A stretch of 64,000 nucleotides of DNA, from positions 1,612,001 to 1,676,000 of the forward strand of contig NZ_CP029550.1 of the NCBI RefSeq assembly GCF_003173715.1. Reading direction: 5' to 3'. This stretch comes from Methylobacterium durans. Lineage in GTDB: Bacteria > Pseudomonadota > Alphaproteobacteria > Rhizobiales > Beijerinckiaceae. A program made the translations under genes and the position numbers. Below the pieces are notes generated by a model. The model ran no database searches. It worked only from the letters and a program-made list of their open reading frames with translations, and had not been told where the DNA came from. Below, piece after piece: positions 1-10,484 of this stretch. Position 1 is the stretch's first letter, and each line of letters starts with the position of its first letter.

Positions 1-1
1 G

Positions 2-694
2 ATCGACCTCTCCCTCGCCCGGAGGGATGCGGCGCGCACCGCGAGCCTGATGGACCGGCACGTGGCCGGGATCCGGGCCGAATCGGAATGGCGCGAGCGG
101 GAGATCATCCAGCGCCTGATGCTCGCCGCCGAGTTCCGCGACGATCAGGCCGGCGACCACCTGACCCGCGTCGCGGGCTGCGCCATCGCGATCGCCGAGG
201 GCCTCGGCCTGTCGGAGGACGGAGCGAACGACATCGCGCTCGCCTCCACGATGCACGATATCGGAAAGATCGGCATTCCCGACAGTATCCTCCTGAAGAA
301 CGGCCCGCTCACGGACGCGGAACGCGAGGAGATGAAGCAGCACGCCGAGCGCGGCTACCGGATGCTGCACGATTCGCCCTCGCGCCTGCTGCAGCTCGCC
401 TCCGAGATCGCCCTCACCCACCACGAGCGCTGGGACGGCACCGGCTATCCGCGCGGCCTCTCCGGTACCGACATCCCCCTCAGCGGACGTATCATCGCGG
501 TGGCCGATGTCTTCGACGCTCTGATCTCGGAGCGGGTCTACAAGGCGGCGTGGCCCCCGGAGAAGGCGCGGGCCTACCTCGTGGAGCATCGGGGCAGCCA
601 TTTCGATCCGGCCTGCGTCGACGCGTTCCTGTCCCGCTGGGACGACATCTGCGGGTTGATGCGCGACCGCCCGGCGGGGGCAGGCGCGACCTGA
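2..694 (+). CDS. HD-GYP domain c-di-GMP phosphodiesterase (5' end outside the window)
   Basis: The reading frame is open from the first bases of the window, so the true start lies upstream; the first ATG inside is at 50. The protein has a complete HD-GYP domain: HDIGKIGIPDSILLKNGPL carries the HD pair, HHERWDGTGYP carries the GYP motif, and ADVFDALISERVYK is the usual C-terminal helix. Such domains hydrolyse cyclic di-GMP to lower its level in the cytoplasm. The missing N-terminus is probably a response-regulator receiver or other sensor, which is inference. It ends one base before the convergent GH15 gene. Confidence is high for the domain and low for the full architecture. Confidence 0.9.
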   Translation: MDLSLARRDAARTASLMDRHVAGIRAESEWREREIIQRLMLAAEFRDDQAGDHLTRVAGCAIAIAEGLGLSEDGANDIALASTMHDIGKIGIPDSILLKNGPLTDAEREEMKQHAERGYRMLHDSPSRLLQLASEIALTHHERWDGTGYPRGLSGTDIPLSGRIIAVADVFDALISERVYKAAWPPEKARAYLVEHRGSHFDPACVDAFLSRWDDICGLMRDRPAGAGAT

Positions 695-695
695 G

Positions 696-2551
696 CTATT
701 CCGCCGCCTGCTCGGCCGGCGCCCCGCGCAGGCCGAACCGCTCGATGCAATCCTGCAGGCGGATCGCCGAATTGATCAGCGCCATGTGGGTGAAGCCCTG
801 GGGCGTGTTGCCCCGCTGCTCACCGCTCGCGGCATCGATCTCCTCGGCGAACAGCCCGACATCGTTGCCGCGCGCGATCAGGCGCTCGAACGCGGCCTTC
901 GCCTCCGCCGTGCGGCCCGCCAGCGCGAGGCAGCTGACGCGCCAGAAGGCGCACGGGGTGAAGGTGGCCTCCCGCCCCTCCAGCCCGTCCGGCATCCGGT
1001 AGCGGTAGATCAGGTCGCCCGCGCCGAGCTCGCGCTCGATCGCCGCGAGCGTCGAGACCATGCGCGGATCGTCGGGCTCGATCGCCCCGAACAGCACGAC
1101 GCGCAGGACCGCCGCGTCGAGGTCGTCGGTCTCGTAGGTGCCGACATAGGCCTGCTTCTGCGCGTTCCAGGCCCGCGCGAGGTAATCCGCCCGGATCTCA
1201 GCGGCCGCCGCCTCCCAGGCGGCGATCTTCTCCGCCGGGACGCCCTGGATGTTGCGCCCGATCCGCGCCGCGTTGTCGAGGGCGACCCAGATCATCGCCT
1301 TGGTGTGCGTCTGGTGGCGCCGCTCCGTGCGCAACTCCCAGATGCCGTGGTCCGGCGCGTCGCGGCAGGCGAGTGCCCGGGCCGTAAGGTTGTCGAGCAC
1401 CTCGGGAAGGCGATCGTTGACCTTCTCGGGCGGGTCGTAATCGACCGCCTCCAGGAAGCCGCACAGGGCCCGCATCAGCTCGCCGTAGATGTCGTGCTGG
1501 TCTTGGTTCGCAGCGGCGTTCCCGATCAGGACCGGACCGACGTTGCGCCACCCGGAGAGGTGATGCAGCGCCTCCTCCGGCGGCGGCTCGCCGGCGATCC
1601 CGTAGAGAAGGCGCGTGTCGCGCCCGTAGCTGCCGTCGGCCTCGCGCAGGAAGCGCAGGAACTCGGCGGCCTCGCGCACGTAGCCGAGCATCACGAAGGC
1701 GGTGACGGTGAAGCTCGCGTCCCGCATCCAGGTGAAACGGTAATCGTAGTTGCGGTTGCCCGGAATCGCCTCGGGAAGCCCCGCGGTGGCGGCCGCCACG
1801 ATGGCGCCGCTCGGGGCGTAGGTCAGGAGCTTGAGGCAGAGCGCCGAGCGCAGCACGGCCTCCCGGTACGGCCCCCGTAGGTGCAGCGCTCGCTCCAGCG
1901 CCGCCAGTACGCGACGGTCCGGTCGAGGCAGTCCCGCGCACCCGCGAGATCCTCGATCGCGGGCGCCTTCCCGTCCTCGCCGTGGGTGAGGATGAGGTAG
2001 AACGTCTCGCCGGCCGCGAGCGCGAAGCTGCACGCCGCCACCTCGCCTTCCACCGACAATGCGCACGAGGCGCTGACCCGCAGGCGCTGGTCGCCCGCCT
2101 CGAACAGCACCGTGCCGGCCTCGGAGCGGGCCGTGCAGGGACGGCGCGCGTAGTCGAAGGTCGGGCGCACCACGAACTGGCCGGAAATCCGGCCCTCATC
2201 GCAGGCGAGCAGCCGGATCAGCCGGCTGTCGCCCTCCCCGTCCGGCCCCTCGTCGGGCTCCGCCTCCGGCGGGTTCACCGGCATCAGGTCGGTGAGCCGG
2301 GCCCGGCCGGTCGCCGTGGCGAAGGTGGTCTCGAGCACGTTGGTGCCCGGCAGGTAGCGGCGCTCGATGTGCCGGATCCCGCCGAGGTCGACGCTGCAGG
2401 CTCCCCCCTTCGCGTCGTCGAGGAGGCGCAGGAACAGGGCCGGCGAATCGTGGCGCGGCCAGCACAGCCAGTCGACGGAGCCGTCGCGGGCGATCAGGGC
2501 GTTGGCATGGGTATCGCCGACGATGGCGTAGTCGCAGATGGGCTTCGACAC
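696..2551 (-). pseudogene. GH15 glucoamylase/trehalase-like glycoside hydrolase, split by a one-base deletion
   Basis: Two overlapping frames make one glycoside hydrolase family 15 protein of about 618 residues. The N-terminal part has the family start SKPICDYAIVGDTHANALI and RDGSVDWLCWPRHDSP. The C-terminal part has NRNYDYRFTWMRDASFTV, NQDQHDIYGELM and NTPQGFTHMALINSAIRL. The frame breaks at the run GGCCCCC (1870-1876), where the family sequence YGGPYREAVLRSAL needs one more base. GH15 enzymes of this bacterial type cleave alpha-glucosidic bonds, often trehalose. The start is probably the GTG at 2551, matching the family N-terminus; an ATG at 2635 is possible. It is either a pseudogene or a sequence error; see the finding on single-base deletions. 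Confidence 0.8.
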
Positions 2552-2947
2552 TGGGGCGGGAGGCTCGCGTGACGGGGATCCGGCACGAGGTAGCGCCAGA
2601 GCGGTTCGGATCGATCCGGACCGACAATCTGCCACACGGAGGCGGGGTGCTTCCCCGGCCGCCGGCCCGGCGTGAGCCGATCCGCGGATTCCGGCGCTGC
2701 CGCACTGTCGGGCAATGTCTGCCTCCAGCGATGCAAGACTGCCACAGGAATCGGCAGGATGATTGCATGCTGTGCAGCCGGCGCGGCTCCCGCCGGATCG
2801 CTTTCACGGTCCTGTGAAGCCGCGCCCTCCGATCGACCCTTCACCCGTCGTCCGACCCGCAGCAACCTGCCTGTCCGGCCGGCACCGGCTGCACATCCAC
2901 AAGGCAGAAAGCCGCACAGAACGGCACGCCTGCCCGAGAGGCTCGAC
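2552..2947. other. Intergenic region between divergent GH15 and amt genes
   Basis: About 400 bases with no convincing gene. It must hold the promoters of the leftward glycoside hydrolase and the rightward ammonium transporter. No sigma-54 type GG-N10-GC element and no clear operator could be identified by eye. Confidence 0.4.
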
Positions 2948-4242
2948 ATGCGATTCTTCCTCAGACGGGGCCTGCCCGGCCTCGCGCTCCTCCTTCTGTC
3001 CGCGACGCCGAGCTTGGCGGCGGCCGGCACCGTCGACAGCGGGCAGGTCGCCTGGATCCTCACGGCCTCGGCCCTCGTCCTGTTCATGACGCTGCCCGGC
3101 CTCGGCCTGTTCTACGGCGGCCTCGTCCAGGCCCGGAACGTCCTCTCGGTGCTGATGCAGTGCTTCGCGATCTGCTGCATCGCCTCCGTGCTCTGGGCGA
3201 TCTGCGGATACAGCCTCGCCTTCGATGGGAACGGCGCCCTGATCGGCACGCTCAACAAGGCGTTCCTCGCTCATCTCGACGCGGTGCGGGCCCCCACCCT
3301 CCTGCCCGAGAGCGTGTTCGCGCTCTACCAGATGACCTTCGCGGTAATCACGCCCGCGCTCATCATCGGGGCCTTCCCCGAGCGCGTCGCCTTCCCCTTC
3401 GTCGCCCTGTTCTCGGCCCTGTGGCTGATGCTGGTCTACGTGCCCGTGGCCCACTGGATCTGGGGCGGCGGCTGGCTCGCCGGGCTCGGCACCCTCGATT
3501 TCGCGGGCGGCATCGTCGTGCACACGACGGCCGGCGTCTCAGCGCTCCTGCTCGCCGTGATGGTCGGCAAGCGTCGGGGCTTCCCGGCCGCGCTGCAGCC
3601 GCCCCACAGCCCCGGCATGACCATGATGGGCGCCGGTATGCTCTGGGTCGGCTGGTTCGGCTTCAACGGCGGCAGCGCCCTCTCGGCGGACGGCAGCGCC
3701 GCGAACGCGATCCTGGCGACCCACCTCTCGGCCTCGGCGGGCGCGCTTGCCTGGACCGCGGCCGAGTGGGTGAAGATCCGCAAGCCGACCTCGATCGGCA
3801 TCGTCACCGGCTGCATCGCGGGCCTCGCCACGATCACGCCGGCGGCCGGCTTCGTCTCGCCGGCGGCCGCCCTCGCCATCGGCAGCGCGGGCGGCCTCCT
3901 CTGCTTCTACGCCACGCTCTACGTGAAGCACCGGCTCGCCATCGACGATTCCCTCGATGTCTTTGCCGTGCACGGGGTCGGCGGCATGCTGGGCTCGCTG
4001 CTGCTCGCCGTCTTCGCCCTGCCCGACCTCGGCGGCGCGGGCCTCGGCGAGGGGGCACGATGCTGCGCCAGCTCGGCGTGCAGGCCCTCGCGATCGCGGT
4101 CACCGCCCTGTGGTCGTGCCTGGTGACCTACGCGCTCACGCGGATGATCGGCGCGATCACCCCGCTGCGGGTCGAGGCGGAGGCCGAGTACGAGGGCCTC
4201 GACATCGCGAGCCACGGCGAGCGGGCCTACGAGTACACCTGA
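2948..4242 (+). pseudogene. amt: Amt-family ammonium transporter, frame broken near the C-terminus
   Basis: This is an Amt/MEP/Rh ammonium channel of the inner membrane. It starts at ATG 2948 with a signal-type N-terminus (MRFFLRRGLPGLALLLLS). Family motifs are LGLFYGGLVQARNVLSVLMQ, ITPALIIGAFPERV, the pore histidines in GGIVVHTTAGVSAL and VFAVHGVGGMLGS, and the long WVGWFGFNGGSALS signature. After GLGEG the frame breaks in the GGGGG run at 4051-4055. The next frame continues with TMLRQLGVQALAIAVTALWS and ends EAEYEGLDIASHGERAYEYT, a normal Amt tail. One missing base explains it. No glnB/glnK gene lies beside it, which is unusual for this family. Confidence 0.88.
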
Positions 4243-4250
4243 GGCGCGCG

Positions 4251-4275
4251 CCGGCACCGATCCCCTCGGTGCCGG
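4251..4275. terminator. Hairpin between convergent amt and tolB
   Basis: A perfect 10-bp inverted repeat, CCGGCACCGA and TCGGTGCCGG, with a 5-base loop sits between two converging genes. There is no long T-run, so it could act in both directions or need Rho. Confidence 0.55.
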
Positions 4276-4325
4276 GCAGCCCGGCGCGTCGGCGCCGGCC
4301 GATCAGGGAGCGAGCGCGGTCGGCC

Positions 4326-5657
4326 CTACTTGCCCGAGAGTAGCGGCGACCAGGTCGGGTCCGAGGCGTAGGAGGGCGTCGGCACCGGCTGCTCGACCCG
4401 GCCGGTGATGTCGACCATGTAGAGCTTGCCGCCGCCCTGCCCGCCCGGATCTCGGAAGAACAGCACGTACTGGCCGTTCGGCGCGAAGGTCGGGCCCTCG
4501 TTGTGGAAGCCTTCCGTGAGCACCCGCTCACCCGAGCCGTCGGGCTTCATCACGCAGATGGCGAAGCCGCCCTTGCGCTGGCGGGTGAAGGCGATGAGGT
4601 CGCCCCGCGGGGACCACGCCGGCTGCGAGGCGGAGCCCTCGCCGAAGGAGATGCGGTGCGGGTTTCCGCCGTCCGCGCCCATCACGTAGATCTGCTGCGA
4701 CCCGCCCCGGTCGGACTCGAACACGATCTGGCTGCCGTCCGGCGAGTAGGTCGGCGAGGTGTCGATGGCCATGCCCTGGGTGATCGGGCGCTGCGCCTTC
4801 GAGGCGAGGTCCATGGTGACGATGTCGGCGTTGCCGCCCTGCTGGACGCTGAGCACGAGGCGGCGCCCGTCCGGCGAGAAGCGCGGGCTCGCGCTCATCG
4901 AGTCGAAATTGCCGACCGCCTGACGCGTGCCCGTTTCCAGGTTGATCACCTGGATGCGCGGCTGGTGGCCGGTCTGCTGCGTCATGAAGGCGATGTCCTG
5001 CGTCGCCGGCGAGTAGCGCGGAGCGACGATCGAACTCTCGCCCGTTGTGAGCGCGCGCACGTTGGCGCCGTCCTGGTCCATCACCATCAGGCGCTTGCGG
5101 CGGTTCTCCTTGGGGCCCGACTCGTCGACGAAGGCGATGCGGCTGTCGAAGAAGGGGCCCAGCCCCGTGATCTTGGTGTAGACCGCGTCCGAGACGAGGT
5201 GGCCGGTCCGCCGGGCATTGGCCGGGTCGGTGGCGTATTGCTGGCCCGTCATCTGCTGGCCGGACGTCACGTCCCAGAGGCGGAACTCGACCTTGAGGCG
5301 CCCGCCGCCGTCGCGGGAGACGCGGCCCGTCACGAGGCCCTGGATGCCGGTGGCGCGCCACTTCTCGAAGCTCGGGGCCGCGTCGAAGGACGGCACCTCG
5401 GGGAAGCGCGCCTTGTCCAGCGGCACGAAGTAGCCGGAGCGCCGCAGGTTGTTCGTCACGACGCTCGAGACGAGGTTGCCGAGGCTCGGATCGCCGGAGA
5501 AATCCGTCACCGCGATCGGCATCGGCTGGAAGGCGCCGCCGCCGATGCGCAGCTGCAGCTGCGCGAAGGCGGGCGAGAGGCCGCCGAACAGGGCGAGCGC
5601 GAGGGCGGCGAGCAGCGTGGCGACGGTGCGGCGCCGCGGCGTCGGGCGATGAGGCAT
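4326..5657 (-). CDS. tolB: Tol-Pal system periplasmic beta-propeller protein TolB
   Basis: The 443-residue protein has a signal peptide (LLAALALALFGGLSPAFA) and the TolB N-terminal domain (LQLRIGGGAFQPMPIAVTDF). A C-terminal propeller follows, built of repeats such as ASPRFSPDGRRLVLSV, TSPTYSPDGSQIVFES and SQPAWSPRGDLIAFTR. TolB links the inner-membrane TolQRA motor to Pal and helps constrict the outer membrane at division. It is last in the run tolQ-tolR-tolA-tolB, 57 bases after tolA. The usual next gene, pal, is absent; the neighbour is the convergent amt. Length and motifs are normal. Confidence 0.97.
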   Translation of the reverse strand: MPHRPTPRRRTVATLLAALALALFGGLSPAFAQLQLRIGGGAFQPMPIAVTDFSGDPSLGNLVSSVVTNNLRRSGYFVPLDKARFPEVPSFDAAPSFEKWRATGIQGLVTGRVSRDGGGRLKVEFRLWDVTSGQQMTGQQYATDPANARRTGHLVSDAVYTKITGLGPFFDSRIAFVDESGPKENRRKRLMVMDQDGANVRALTTGESSIVAPRYSPATQDIAFMTQQTGHQPRIQVINLETGTRQAVGNFDSMSASPRFSPDGRRLVLSVQQGGNADIVTMDLASKAQRPITQGMAIDTSPTYSPDGSQIVFESDRGGSQQIYVMGADGGNPHRISFGEGSASQPAWSPRGDLIAFTRQRKGGFAICVMKPDGSGERVLTEGFHNEGPTFAPNGQYVLFFRDPGGQGGGKLYMVDITGRVEQPVPTPSYASDPTWSPLLSGK

Positions 5658-5714
5658 GGGGCTTCGCTTTGTTTCGGGAACGTCTGAGCTGTCGGGGAGG
5701 GTTTGGCCGGCGGG

Positions 5715-7070
5715 TCACGCCGCCGAGAACTCGAACTCCGCGTTAATGGCTTTCCAGTCGTTGTAGTACGGCGCGTACTGGGCCGGGATCTTGTAGGGCG
5801 CGCAACGCCTGACGGCGCGCAGCGCGGCCTGGGCGATCGACTGGTCGACGGCGCTGGCGCCGCCGCGCATGATCCGGGGCTCGGCGGCGAGCGAGCCGTT
5901 CTGGTTCAGGCGGATGTCGAGCATCGGCAGGACGACGCCCTGGGCGGCGCCCGGCGGGGCCGAGTAGCACCGCTCGATCTGCTGCTGCAGCATGCCCACG
6001 AGGGCATCGCGGAGCGAGGGCGACAGGCGCTGCGCCGTGCCGGTCGCGGCGCCCAGCGAGGCCGTGCGCTGCACCTCGTGGCCGGTGGCGCCGCTCGATT
6101 GCGAGGGGACCTTCGAGGCGAGCATCTGCCGGATGTCGCCCGCGTTGAACTTGTCGGCGAGCTCGGCCTGCTTCTTGGCCTTGGCCTCCGCATCGGCCTT
6201 GGCCTTGGCATCCGCCACGGCCTTCGCCTTCGCCTTGGCGGCCGCCTCGGCCTTGGCGGCGGCATCCGCCTTGGCCTTCGCCTCGGCCTCGGCGGCCGCC
6301 TTCGCCTCAGCGATCTCCTTCTGGCGCTCGGCCTCGGCCTTGGCCTCCGCCTTGGCTTTCGCCTCGGCCTCCGCGCGGGCCTTGGCGTCCGCCTTCGCCT
6401 TGGCCTCGGCCTTCGCCTCGGCATCCGCCTTGGCCTTGGCTTTCGCTTCCGCCTTGGCCTTGGCCTCGGCGGCGGCGGCCTCGGCTTCCTGGCGCTCGAT
6501 CAGCTTGTCGAGTTGCTCGCGGCGCTCGGTCTCGGCCTTCTCCTGGGCGGCTTTCGCCTCCGCCTTGGCCTTGGCCTCGGCCTTCTTCGCCTCGGCGGCG
6601 GCCTTCGCCTCGGCCGCAGCCTCGGCTTTCTCCTGAGCGGCCTTCTCGGCCTTCTCCTGGGCCGCCTTCTCGGATTTCTCCTTGGCGGCCTTGGCGGCCT
6701 TGGCGACCTCCTGCGGGTCGGGCTCGGCGATGCGCAGCGGCACCTCGTCCACGCTCGCGACCTTCATGTCGGCCGTGCGCGTCGGGGCGGCCGGCGCGTC
6801 GACCTTGGCATTCTCGGGCTCGCGCTCCTCGAAGGTCTCGGCCTTGCGGTCGGCGCGGGGCTTCGCGTCCGGGAGCGGCTTCTCGGCGTTGCGCTCGCCC
6901 TTGGTGATCTCGGAGAACTGGTTCTCGGTGATGACCTCGACGGGCACGCCCTCCTGCGCCTCGGGCAGGGCCTCGGCGGAAATGCCGACGAGGGCGAGCG
7001 TCAAGAGCACCACGTGCACGCCGGCCGAGAGCCAGAACCCGGGTTCGCTGCGGTCGAAGGGGAGCGCCAC
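5715..7070 (-). CDS. tolA: TolA-like inner-membrane spanning protein of the Tol system
   Basis: The 451-residue protein has a single N-terminal membrane helix (FWLSAGVHVVLLTLALVGIS). A long Ala/Lys/Glu-rich coiled-coil stalk follows, from about residue 125 to 310. The C-terminal domain (GMLQQQIERCYSAPPGAAQG, LDIRLNQNGSLAAEPRIMRG, AVRRCAPYKIPAQYAPYYND) is the TonB/TolA-type periplasmic domain. It passes the proton-motive-force signal of TolQR to TolB/Pal. It starts 13 bases after tolR. The stalk gives low-complexity DNA between about 6150 and 6700. This is coding, not a repeat array. Confidence 0.93.
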   Translation of the reverse strand: MALPFDRSEPGFWLSAGVHVVLLTLALVGISAEALPEAQEGVPVEVITENQFSEITKGERNAEKPLPDAKPRADRKAETFEEREPENAKVDAPAAPTRTADMKVASVDEVPLRIAEPDPQEVAKAAKAAKEKSEKAAQEKAEKAAQEKAEAAAEAKAAAEAKKAEAKAKAEAKAAQEKAETERREQLDKLIERQEAEAAAAEAKAKAEAKAKAKADAEAKAEAKAKADAKARAEAEAKAKAEAKAEAERQKEIAEAKAAAEAEAKAKADAAAKAEAAAKAKAKAVADAKAKADAEAKAKKQAELADKFNAGDIRQMLASKVPSQSSGATGHEVQRTASLGAATGTAQRLSPSLRDALVGMLQQQIERCYSAPPGAAQGVVLPMLDIRLNQNGSLAAEPRIMRGGASAVDQSIAQAALRAVRRCAPYKIPAQYAPYYNDWKAINAEFEFSAA

Positions 7071-7083
7071 GGCGGCCCGTCCG

Positions 7084-7530
7084 CTACTTCTGGTCGGGTT
7101 CGGTGACGAGGGCGACCTTCTTGAAGCCGCCGCCGGTCACGATCGCCATCACCTGGGCCACGCGGCCGTAATCGACCCGCTTGTCGCCGCGCACGAAGAC
7201 GCGCTCCTCGAAGCCGGATTTCGAGACCTCGGTCAGCTTCGGCACGATCGCCTCGTCGCTCAGCTCGTCCTCGCCGAGAAAGATCTGCCCGCTCTGGCGG
7301 ATCGAGAGGGTGACGGGCTTGGTGTCGGAGTTGAGGGGGCTCGCCTTCGATTGCGGCAGGTCGAGGGGCACGCCGACCGTCATCATGGGTGCGGCCACCA
7401 TGAACACGATCAGCAGCACCAGCACGACGTCGATGAACGGCGTCATGTTGATCTCGTTGATGGCGCCCGTGCGCCGGCCGCGCCGCCGCCGCTTGCCGCC
7501 GCCCTGTGCCGCTCCGTGGGCCATGCCCAT
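7084..7530 (-). CDS. tolR: TolR/ExbD-family proton channel subunit
   Basis: This is a 148-residue biopolymer transport protein. An arginine-rich cytoplasmic tail (GGGKRRRRGRRTG) precedes the signature INEINMTPFIDVVLVLLIVF. That helix carries the aspartate used for proton conduction. A periplasmic domain follows. TolR works with TolQ as the motor of the Tol system. It lies 27 bases after tolQ, and tolA follows 13 bases later, so the genes are one transcription unit. Confidence 0.95.
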   Translation of the reverse strand: MGMAHGAAQGGGKRRRRGRRTGAINEINMTPFIDVVLVLLIVFMVAAPMMTVGVPLDLPQSKASPLNSDTKPVTLSIRQSGQIFLGEDELSDEAIVPKLTEVSKSGFEERVFVRGDKRVDYGRVAQVMAIVTGGGFKKVALVTEPDQK

Positions 7531-7557
7531 GCTGCTCGTCCTCGGATGTCGGGGAAA

Positions 7558-8280
<723 letters not shown>

Positions 8281-8478
8281 GGCAAGATCCTCAAGTCCCC
8301 GGGGCCACCGAAGCGCGGGCGCAGCCCGCCCGCTCCAGCTCAGATCCGCGAGCGATATCAACGGGGAATCGCCGTCGAATCTGTCGAAAGTAAGGGCCAG
8401 GCTTGCGCGGCCGGCCCGAACACTTCGACCGGACGAGTTAAGGGGCGGCAGGGTTAAGGAATGGTTGCCGAACCTGCC

Positions 8479-8898
8479 TCAGGCCGGCGGCGCGAGGGCG
8501 CGCCGGAGGGAATCGGGCAGGCGGATCGCCCGGCCGGCCCGCACGCAGGCGACGACCACCTCGGCCCGCACCAGCGTCTCGTCGCCCCGGCGCACGGCCT
8601 GCGCGAGATGCATGGAGGCGCCGCGCAAGTCCCGGGTGGCGGTGAGCACGGTCAGGCCGTCGTCCATCCGGGCGGGCTTGAGGTAGTCGATCTCCATCCG
8701 GCGCACCACGAAGACGAGGCCGTCCGCGTCGCGGTGCAGGTCCGACTGGTCGCCGGCCAGGCCCCGCAGCAACTCCGTGCGCCCGCGCTCCATGAAGCGC
8801 AGGTAGCTCGCGTGGTAGACGAAGCCCGAGAAGTCGGTGTCCTCGTAATAGACGCGCACCGGCAGCGCGTGGGCGCCCTCGAAACTGAAATCGCTCAC
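8479..8898 (-). CDS. ybgC: YbgC-type hot-dog acyl-CoA thioesterase
   Basis: The 139-residue protein has the hot-dog thioesterase signature YYEDTDFSGFVYHASYLRFM, with the catalytic aspartate in EDTD and the HASY motif. YbgC hydrolyses short or medium acyl-CoA and is commonly encoded immediately before tolQ. The same order is seen here. Its link to the Tol complex is positional; the physiological substrate is not clear. The length is normal for the family. Confidence 0.93.
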   Translation of the reverse strand: MSDFSFEGAHALPVRVYYEDTDFSGFVYHASYLRFMERGRTELLRGLAGDQSDLHRDADGLVFVVRRMEIDYLKPARMDDGLTVLTATRDLRGASMHLAQAVRRGDETLVRAEVVVACVRAGRAIRLPDSLRRALAPPA

Positions 8899-8992
8899 GC
8901 GACCATCCTCAAGTCAGGCGTCGGAAGCCTCGGCAACGTCGCAATCGGTCGGCGAGCCGGGATCCAGCGGAGACCGCGACTCACGGGCGTCC

Positions 8993-10048
8993 TCAACCCT
9001 CCCCGTCATCCGCGAACAGCCCGAACTGCGTGGCCGGGTCGCGCCGGGGCTCGGCGAAGCCCATGTGGCGGTAGGCGTGGGGGGTGAGCACGCGCCCGCG
9101 CGGCGTGCGCTGCACGAAGCCTCTCTGGATCAGGTAGGGCTCGATGATGTCCTCGATGGCGTCGCGTGGCTCCGAGAGGGCGGCCGCGATCGTCTCGATG
9201 CCGACCGGCCCGCCGCCGAAGGAATTGACGATCATCGTCAGATACTTGCGGTCCATCACGTCGAGGCCGACCGGGTCGACGTCGAGCATCTGGAGGGCGC
9301 GGTCCGCGATCGCCCGCGTCACGATCGGCGCCTCGTCCACGATCGCGAAGTCGCGCACCCGGCGCAGCAGGCGCCCCGCGATGCGGGGCGTGCCGCGGGC
9401 CCGCTTGGCAATCTCGTTGGCGCCCTCGGACGACATGCCGAGGCCGAGCACCCGGGCGCCGCGGCTGACGATCAGCTCCAGCTCGTCGATGTCGTAGAAT
9501 TCGAGGCGGATCGGGATGCCGAACCGGTCGCGCAAGGGGGTGGTCAGCAGGCCGGCGCGGGTGGTGGCGCCGACGAGGGTAAATTTCGGCAGCTCGATCT
9601 TCACGGAGCGCGCGGCCGGGCCCTCGCCGATGATCAGGTCGAGCTGGTAATCCTCCATGGCGGGATAGAGGATCTCCTCCACCGCCGGGTTGAGGCGGTG
9701 AATCTCGTCGATGAAGAGCACGTCGCGCTCTTCGAGGTTCGTAAGCTGCGCCGCGAGGTCGCCCGCCTTGGCGATGACGGGGCCCGACGTCGAGCGGAAG
9801 TTCACGCCGAGCTCCCGCGCCACGATCTGCGCGAGCGTCGTCTTGCCGAGGCCGGGCGGTCCGACGAAGAGGACGTGGTCGAGGGCTTGGCCCGTCTTGC
9901 GGGCGGCTTCGATGAAGATCTGCATGTTGGCGCGCGCCGCCCGCTGCCCCACGAACTCGGCGAGGCTCAGGGGGCGGATCGACTGGTCGACGTCGTCCGG
10001 GCGGCTCTCGGGATTGAGGAGCGACTTCGGGGCGGGCAACTTGCTCAA
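8993..10048 (-). CDS. ruvB: Holliday junction branch migration ATPase RuvB
   Basis: The 351-residue AAA+ motor has Walker [10 protein letters not shown], Walker B DEIHRL, sensor [20 protein letters not shown], and the C-terminal winged helix ([20 protein letters not shown]). RuvB pumps DNA through RuvA at Holliday junctions. It lies 94 bases before ybgC, the usual alphaproteobacterial order. RuvC and RuvA, which normally precede it, are not upstream here: a short exported protein and a porin gene lie there instead. Confidence 0.97.
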   Translation of the reverse strand: MSKLPAPKSLLNPESRPDDVDQSIRPLSLAEFVGQRAARANMQIFIEAARKTGQALDHVLFVGPPGLGKTTLAQIVARELGVNFRSTSGPVIAKAGDLAAQLTNLEERDVLFIDEIHRLNPAVEEILYPAMEDYQLDLIIGEGPAARSVKIELPKFTLVGATTRAGLLTTPLRDRFGIPIRLEFYDIDELELIVSRGARVLGLGMSSEGANEIAKRARGTPRIAGRLLRRVRDFAIVDEAPIVTRAIADRALQMLDVDPVGLDVMDRKYLTMIVNSFGGGPVGIETIAAALSEPRDAIEDIIEPYLIQRGFVQRTPRGRVLTPHAYRHMGFAEPRRDPATQFGLFADDGEG

Positions 10049-10238
10049 CGGGGCTCGCGGGTCGGGCTGAAAGCGAAGGTCACGGAGGTGTTAACCGCTC
10101 CGGCGCTCCAGCACCACCGCGGCATCTCGGCCCGCATCCTCCCGCCGCAGCCCCCCTGAACCCTGTTGGCCGAGGCGGGCCGGGGACTTGCAACGCCCTG
10201 CCCCGAACAGCATTAGTTTTCCGTATCGAGACAGGGTT

Positions 10239-10484
10239 ATGAAAGTCATGCGTCCCATGGCGAGACTCGCCCTCGCCGGAGCCGCGCTCGCGATCCTCGG
10301 CGCCGGGCCGGCGCCGGCCCAGATCGTGCCCGAGACCTCCGGCAAGACCTCGGCCGCCAACTCGCCCGCGGCGGTTGTCCAGACCGGCGCGCGCAAGCGC
10401 CTGAGCTGCTTCGTCTGCGCGACCGAGACCGCGGAGCCGCCGCGCGGCGACGGCCGGCGCCCGCGCGGGTCCGGTCAGTACTGA
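10239..10484 (+). CDS. Small exported protein of unknown function
   Basis: This 81-residue protein starts at the ATG at 10239, with the run ACAGGGTT just upstream. It has a clear signal peptide (MARLALAGAALAILGAGPAP, then AQ). The mature part is about 50 residues with one CxxC pair (LSCFVCATE) and an arginine/proline-rich tail. No family was recognised. Its last ten bases overlap the end of the convergent porin gene. Confidence 0.6.
   Translation: MKVMRPMARLALAGAALAILGAGPAPAQIVPETSGKTSAANSPAAVVQTGARKRLSCFVCATETAEPPRGDGRRPRGSGQY

Noticed and set aside
2800..2947. Sigma-54 promoter for the ammonium transporter
   Set aside because: A GGCAC...TGCA-like stretch is present but the GG to GC spacing is 8, not 10.
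6150..6700. Low-complexity GCC/TTGG-rich stretch as a repeat array
   Set aside because: It encodes the Ala/Lys/Glu coiled coil of TolA in one continuous frame. No spacers, so not CRISPR.
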